Assembly: GCF_003047265.1 (NCBI RefSeq) | Contig: NZ_PZYY01000004.1 | Span: forward strand, 1 to 64,000 | Reading direction: 5' to 3' | DNA length: 64,000 nt | DNA from: Nocardioides terrigena | GTDB lineage: Bacteria; Actinomycetota; Actinomycetes; Propionibacteriales; Nocardioidaceae | In this document: positions 60,090 to 64,000 of the stretch, in pieces | Position numbering within the stretch: the first letter of the stretch is position 1 | Layout: each line of letters starts with the position of its first letter | Notes under the pieces: generated by a model | What the model saw: the letters and a program-made list of their open reading frames with translations, nothing else | Databases searched by the model: none | What the model was told of the DNA's origin: nothing | Program-made: the position numbers and the translations under genes

Positions 60090-61124
60090 TCAGGCGGAGT
60101 CCCGACGCACGAGCAGCGGCGGGATGATCACCCGCATCGCGTGGCCCCCGGTCCGGCCGTCGACCTGCTCGAGCAGCAGCCGGGTGGCCCGCTCGGCCAT
60201 CTCCTCGACCGGCTGGCGCACGGTGGTGAGCGGCGGGGTGGTGCGCTCGGCGACGCCGAGGTCGTCGTAGCCGACCACGGCGACGTCGTCGGGCACCCGG
60301 CGACCGAGCGCGGAGAGGACCTTGAGCGCGCCGGAGGCCATCAGGTCGGAGGCGACCACGATGCCGTCGAGGTCGGGGTGCCGGGCGAAGAGCTCCTCGG
60401 CCGCGCGCTGCCCGCCGGCCTCGGTGAAGTCGCCGTGCACGACGGCGTCGTCGGCCAGGCCCGCGGCGGACATCGCCTGCCGCCAGCCGTCGAGCCGGTC
60501 CTCGGCGGCGGTCATGTCGGTCGGCCCGGCGATGGTGCCGATGCGGCGGCAGCCGCGCTCGACGAGCACCTCGGTGGCCATCCGCTCGCCGGCGGTGTTG
60601 TCGACGTCGACGTACGCCACTCGGTCCCCCGCCGACCACGGCCGGCCGCCGAAGACGCACGGCAGGTCGAGGCGGGCCAGCTGGTCGGCCAGCCCGTCGT
60701 CGCGGTGGTGGGAGACGACCAGGGCGCCGTCGACGTGGCGGTTGGTGAGGTAGCGCAGGGTGCGCGCGGTCGAGGCACCGGGCCGGGCGAGGAGCAGCAC
60801 GAGCTGCATGTCGCTGTCGCTGAGCACCCGCGTGACGCCGCGGAGGGTGCCGGCGAAGAACGGGTCGGAGAAGACCCGGTCGTCGGGCTCGGGCACGACG
60901 ACGGCGATCGAGTCCGTACGCCGCGTCACCAGGCTGCGCGCGGCCGGGTTGGGGACGTAGCCCAGCGAGCGCACGGCCGCGTCGACCGACGACTGCGCGC
61001 GGGGGCTGACCCGCTGACCGCCGTTGATGGCGCGGGAGGCGGTGGCACGGGAGACGCCGGCGACCCGGGCCACCTCGTCGAGGGTGGGCGAGGTGGACGT
61101 CGTGTCGCGCCTCGTCCCGTTCAT
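60090..61124 (-). CDS. LacI-family transcriptional regulator (CebR-like position)
   Basis: A 344-aa LacI/GalR repressor. The HTH is TLDEVARVAGVSRATASRAI at residues 14-33, the hinge GYVPNPAARSL, and the periplasmic-binding-protein-like sugar domain covers about 65-340. It directly follows the GH1 beta-glucosidase gene on the same strand (5-bp gap), with two sugar permease genes upstream. In Streptomyces, CebR sits in the same surroundings and answers to cellobiose. I see no clear LacI palindrome inside the window; it may lie upstream of the operon, beyond the right edge. Confidence 0.9.
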   Translation of the reverse strand: MNGTRRDTTSTSPTLDEVARVAGVSRATASRAINGGQRVSPRAQSSVDAAVRSLGYVPNPAARSLVTRRTDSIAVVVPEPDDRVFSDPFFAGTLRGVTRVLSDSDMQLVLLLARPGASTARTLRYLTNRHVDGALVVSHHRDDGLADQLARLDLPCVFGGRPWSAGDRVAYVDVDNTAGERMATEVLVERGCRRIGTIAGPTDMTAAEDRLDGWRQAMSAAGLADDAVVHGDFTEAGGQRAAEELFARHPDLDGIVVASDLMASGALKVLSALGRRVPDDVAVVGYDDLGVAERTTPPLTTVRQPVEEMAERATRLLLEQVDGRTGGHAMRVIIPPLLVRRDSA

Positions 61125-61129
61125 CCTGC

Positions 61130-62635
61130 TCACGCTAGTGGTCCCGGTGATCCCGCCGCGGGCAGCCCTCCCGACCGTGCCACCTCGGCGTACCAGCGGG
61201 CGCTCGCCTTGGGCGTGCGCTGCTGCGTCGCGTAGTCGACGTGGACGAGGCCGAAGCGCTTGGCGTAGCCGAAGGCCCACTCGAAGTTGTCCATGAAGGA
61301 CCACTGGAAGAAGCCACGCACGTCGACGCCCTCCTCGATCGCGCGGTGCACGGCGTGCAGGTAGGAGTCGAGGAAGCCGATGCGGTCGAGGTCGTGGACC
61401 TGGCCGTCGGGACCGGGGACGTCGGGGTAGGCCGCCCCGGTCTCGGTGAGGAAGATCGGCAGCCGCGGGTAGTCGTCGTGCAGGCGCCGCAGCAGGCGGT
61501 GCAGCCCCTCGGGCTGGACCTCCCAGCCCATGTCGGTCAGCGGCAGCCCGCGGCTCGGGAAGGTGACGTGCTCGGAGCCCACGAACGGCGACTTCGCGAC
61601 CCGGTCGGGCTGGTCGCTGCCGATCCCGACGACCGCCTCGTGCGGGTGCCCCGAGACGGCGTTGCCGTGGTAGTAGTTCACGCCCAGCACGTCGATCGGC
61701 GACGAGATCACCGCGAGGTCGCCGTCCTGCACGACGTCCTGCCAGTGCCCGCCCCGCCAGTCGAGGTGAGCGGTGTCGGTGAGCAGGTCCTCGGGGTAGG
61801 TGCCGCGGAAGATCGGGTCCAGGAAGAGCCGGTTGTGCAGCGCGTCGATCCGGCGGGCGGCGTCCACGTCGGCCGGGTCGGCCGGGTCGAAGGGGTCGGG
61901 GACGGTGAGGTTGAGGCTGACCCCCAGCCGGATGTCGTCGCCATCGCGGTCGGCGCGCCGTCGCAGCTCGTCGACGACGAGGCCGTGCCCGAGCAGCAGG
62001 TGGTGCGCGGAGACCAAGCCAGCGACGCCCTCCTGCCGCCCGGGGGCATGGTGTCCTGCGGCGTAGCCGAGGAGGGAGGAGCAGAACGGCTCGTTGAGCG
62101 TCGTCCAGGTGGGCACCCGGTCGCCGAGGACGTCGTACACGCTCATCGCGTAGTCGCGGAAGCGGAACGACGTGTCGCGGTTGGTCCAGCCGCCCGCGTC
62201 CTCGAGGGCCTGCGGGAGGTCCCAGTGGTAGAGCGTCAGCCAGGGCGCGACACCCTGCGCGAGCAGCTCGTCGACGAGCCGGTCGTAGAACGCGAGGCCG
62301 GCGCGGTTGACCGGCCCGCCGTCCGGGCGCACCCGGGGCCAGGCGACGGAGAAGCGGTACGACGCCACCTCGAGCTCGCGCAGCAGCGCGACGTCGTCGG
62401 GCATCCGGTGGTAGTGGTCGCAGGCCACGTCGCCGGTGTCGGCGTTCATCACCGCACCGGGGGTGTGGGAGAACGTGTCCCAGATCGACGGGGTGCGACC
62501 GTCCTCGGCCACCGCGCCCTCGATCTGGTACGACGCGGTCGCGACGCCCCAGACGAAGCCGTCGGGGAAGCGGGCGGACAGGTCGGGAGCGGTGACCGTG
62601 CTCCCGGCCGGGGTGAGAGTGCGTTGGACGGTCAT
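61130..62635 (-). CDS. GH1 beta-glucosidase
   Basis: A 501-aa glycoside hydrolase family 1 enzyme. The N-terminal signature FPDGFVWGVATASYQIEGA is present, the acid/base is Glu182 in TTLNEPFC and the nucleophile Glu398 in FLTETGAAYP (TETG instead of the usual TENG). Other conserved parts are YRFSVAWPRVRPDG and GFFQWSFMDNFEWAFGY. No signal peptide, so it acts in the cytoplasm on imported beta-glucosides such as cellobiose. ATGA overlap with the upstream permease; the LacI gene follows. Confidence 0.94.
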   Translation of the reverse strand: MTVQRTLTPAGSTVTAPDLSARFPDGFVWGVATASYQIEGAVAEDGRTPSIWDTFSHTPGAVMNADTGDVACDHYHRMPDDVALLRELEVASYRFSVAWPRVRPDGGPVNRAGLAFYDRLVDELLAQGVAPWLTLYHWDLPQALEDAGGWTNRDTSFRFRDYAMSVYDVLGDRVPTWTTLNEPFCSSLLGYAAGHHAPGRQEGVAGLVSAHHLLLGHGLVVDELRRRADRDGDDIRLGVSLNLTVPDPFDPADPADVDAARRIDALHNRLFLDPIFRGTYPEDLLTDTAHLDWRGGHWQDVVQDGDLAVISSPIDVLGVNYYHGNAVSGHPHEAVVGIGSDQPDRVAKSPFVGSEHVTFPSRGLPLTDMGWEVQPEGLHRLLRRLHDDYPRLPIFLTETGAAYPDVPGPDGQVHDLDRIGFLDSYLHAVHRAIEEGVDVRGFFQWSFMDNFEWAFGYAKRFGLVHVDYATQQRTPKASARWYAEVARSGGLPAAGSPGPLA

Positions 62636-63450
62636 CCCTTGACTGCTCCTTGCATGATGCCGGCGACGAGCTGCCGGCCGGTGAGGACGAAGAGGACCAG
62701 CAGCGGGATCGTGGAGATCGCGGCGCCGGCGAGGACGAGGCTGTAGTCGACGTAGTAGCCGCTCTGCAGCTGCTGGAGGGCGATCTGGACCGTCGGGTTG
62801 CTGGCCGGCAGCACGATCAGCGGCCAGAAGAAGTCGGTCCAGGTGGCCATGAAGGTGAAGAGCCAGAGGATGGCCGCGGCCGGGCGGGCCGCCGGCAGCG
62901 CGACGTTCCAGAAGGTGCGGAGCATCGAGCACCCGTCCACCCGGGCGGCCTCGATGAGCTCGTCGGGCACGGCGTCGATGAGGTACTGCCGCATGAAGAA
63001 GACGCCGAAGGCGGTGACCATGCCCGGCACGATCAGCGCCCACATCGAGCCGACCCAGCCGAGCTCGGCCATCACGATGAAGAGCGGGATCACGCCGAGC
63101 TGGGTGGGCACCGCCAGGGTGGCGACGACGAACACGAGCAGCGCTGTGCGTCCCTTGAAGGCGAGCTTGGCGAACGCGAAGCCGGCCAGCGTGGAGAAGA
63201 ACACCACCGACGTGGCGACCGTCGTGGAGACGAGCAGGCTGTTGCCCAGCGCCTTCCAGAACGGCACGGCCTCGAAGGCGCGCTGCGCGTTCTCGAAGAA
63301 GTGGCCGCCGGGCAGCAGCGGGGGGACCCGCTCGGTCAGCACGTCACGGCTGTGCGAGCCGACGAGGAACGACCAGTAGAGGGGGAGGCACGAGCCCAGC
63401 ACGAAGGCGGTGAGCAGCCCGTAGACGAGGAAGCCTGGACGACGGTTCAT
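62632..63450 (-). CDS. Carbohydrate ABC transporter permease (MalG/CebG type)
   Basis: A 272-aa permease with six membrane helices. The cytoplasmic EAA loop reads ELIEAARVDGCSMLRTFWNV, followed by ALPAARPAAAILWLFTFMAT, the pattern of CUT1-family sugar importers that contacts the ATPase. The N-terminus MNRRPGFLVYGLLTAFVLGS starts directly at the first helix. It overlaps its neighbours by ATGA at both ends. With the next gene it forms the membrane channel; the binding protein should lie beyond the right edge. Confidence 0.93.
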   Translation of the reverse strand: MNRRPGFLVYGLLTAFVLGSCLPLYWSFLVGSHSRDVLTERVPPLLPGGHFFENAQRAFEAVPFWKALGNSLLVSTTVATSVVFFSTLAGFAFAKLAFKGRTALLVFVVATLAVPTQLGVIPLFIVMAELGWVGSMWALIVPGMVTAFGVFFMRQYLIDAVPDELIEAARVDGCSMLRTFWNVALPAARPAAAILWLFTFMATWTDFFWPLIVLPASNPTVQIALQQLQSGYYVDYSLVLAGAAISTIPLLVLFVLTGRQLVAGIMQGAVKG

Positions 63451-64000
63451 CGACGGCCTCCCAGGGCCCCGACCCGGCGGCTGACCACCAGGTTGACGAG
63501 TGCGAAGACGATGATGATGAGGAAGAGCAGCCAGGCCACGGCCGAGGCCATGCCCAGGTCGCGGACCCGCCAGCCGAGCTCCCAGAGGTACATCGTCAGG
63601 GTCTGGTACTGCCGGTCCGAGCCGCCGAGGCCCTGGGTGTCGAAGAGCCGCGGCTCGGCGAAGATCTGCAGCCCGCCGATCGTCGACGTGATGATCACGA
63701 AGAGCAGCGTGGGCCGGATCATCGGCAGCGTGATGGAGAGGAACTGCCGCACCCGGCCGGCCCCGTCGAGGCACGCCGACTCGTAGAGCTCGCGCGGCAC
63801 CGCCTGCATGGCCGCCAGGAAGATGAGCGCGTTGTAGCCGGTCCAGCGCCAGTTGACCATCGAGGCGATGGCGACGTGGCTGGCCAGGGTGTCGACGTGC
63901 CACCGGATGGGGTCGAGCCCGATGGCCTGCAGCCCCTCGTTGACCAGGCCGTAGCGGTCACCGAAGACGTTGCCGAAGATCAGCGCCACCGCGGCCGGGG
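63447..64000 (-). CDS. Carbohydrate ABC transporter permease (MalF/CebF type), 5' end outside window
   Basis: The C-terminal 184 residues of a CUT1 sugar permease; the frame stays open at the right edge, so the start is outside. The EAA loop is VPRELYESACLDGAGRVRQF, then SITLPMIRPTLLFVIITSTI. The last helix, AVAWLLFLIIIVFALVNLVV, precedes a basic tail. It pairs with the MalG-type permease, whose ATG overlaps this stop. The order permease-permease-beta-glucosidase-LacI matches cellobiose (ceb) loci in Streptomyces. Confidence 0.92.
   Translation of the reverse strand, partial: PAAVALIFGNVFGDRYGLVNEGLQAIGLDPIRWHVDTLASHVAIASMVNWRWTGYNALIFLAAMQAVPRELYESACLDGAGRVRQFLSITLPMIRPTLLFVIITSTIGGLQIFAEPRLFDTQGLGGSDRQYQTLTMYLWELGWRVRDLGMASAVAWLLFLIIIVFALVNLVVSRRVGALGGRR

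Overview
The window is high-GC actinobacterial chromosome, most like Nocardioides or a close relative in the Propionibacteriales. That is judged from the very high G+C, many GTG and occasional TTG starts, pervasive ATGA/GTGA stop-start overlaps, and actinobacterial families such as a SigK/RskA locus, HelD, DUF2254 and a Ceb-type sugar locus. No rRNA, tRNA, CRISPR array, prophage or replication origin was seen. Apart from an IS30-type transposase fragment at the left edge it reads as ordinary chromosome.

Left part (1-24.6 kb): the IS30 remnant is followed by minus-strand genes for a secreted sulfatase, a PhzE-like fused chorismate/glutaminase enzyme, a HelD helicase and an enoyl-CoA hydratase. 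A plus-strand block from 7.59 to 16.9 kb is an expanded SigK locus. It holds a polytopic molybdopterin oxidoreductase, a fasciclin lipoprotein (MPT70/MPT83 type), sigK, rskA, a fused FAD amine oxidase-DUF1365 protein, two cyclopropane-fatty-acid-synthase-like methyltransferases and a DUF1295 membrane enzyme. Two matching promoter-like box pairs precede the first two genes. Next come a Pcm-like methyltransferase, a DUF2254 membrane protein, three tandem paralogous lipoproteins of unknown function, an AraC/VOC pair, and small minus-strand genes ending in an HxlR regulator.

Middle (24.7-44.4 kb): an FAD-linked oxidase diverges from the HxlR gene and converges on a large secreted M6 metalloprotease. 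A tightly coupled minus-strand operon follows: TetR, TIGR03084 protein, AtuA-like protein, acyl-CoA dehydrogenase, SRPBCC protein, carboxyltransferase, biotin carboxylase and a second acyl-CoA dehydrogenase. It resembles acyclic-terpene or branched acyl-CoA catabolism. Its carboxyltransferase gene carries an in-frame 84-bp inverted-repeat element, and one arm recurs exactly between the first two genes of the operon. A PadR-controlled FtsX-type ABC exporter comes next.

Right part (44.4-64 kb): an RDD protein, a lipoprotein, a second ABC transporter, an ECF sigma factor with a putative membrane-bound anti-sigma factor, a fadJ/fadA beta-oxidation pair divergent from a MerR regulator, a CPA1 antiporter, a VOC dioxygenase/esterase pair, an NAD(P)-binding protein, a CPBP protease homologue and a DEAD-box helicase. 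The window ends in a Ceb-like locus (LacI regulator, GH1 beta-glucosidase, two sugar ABC permeases) that runs off the right edge.
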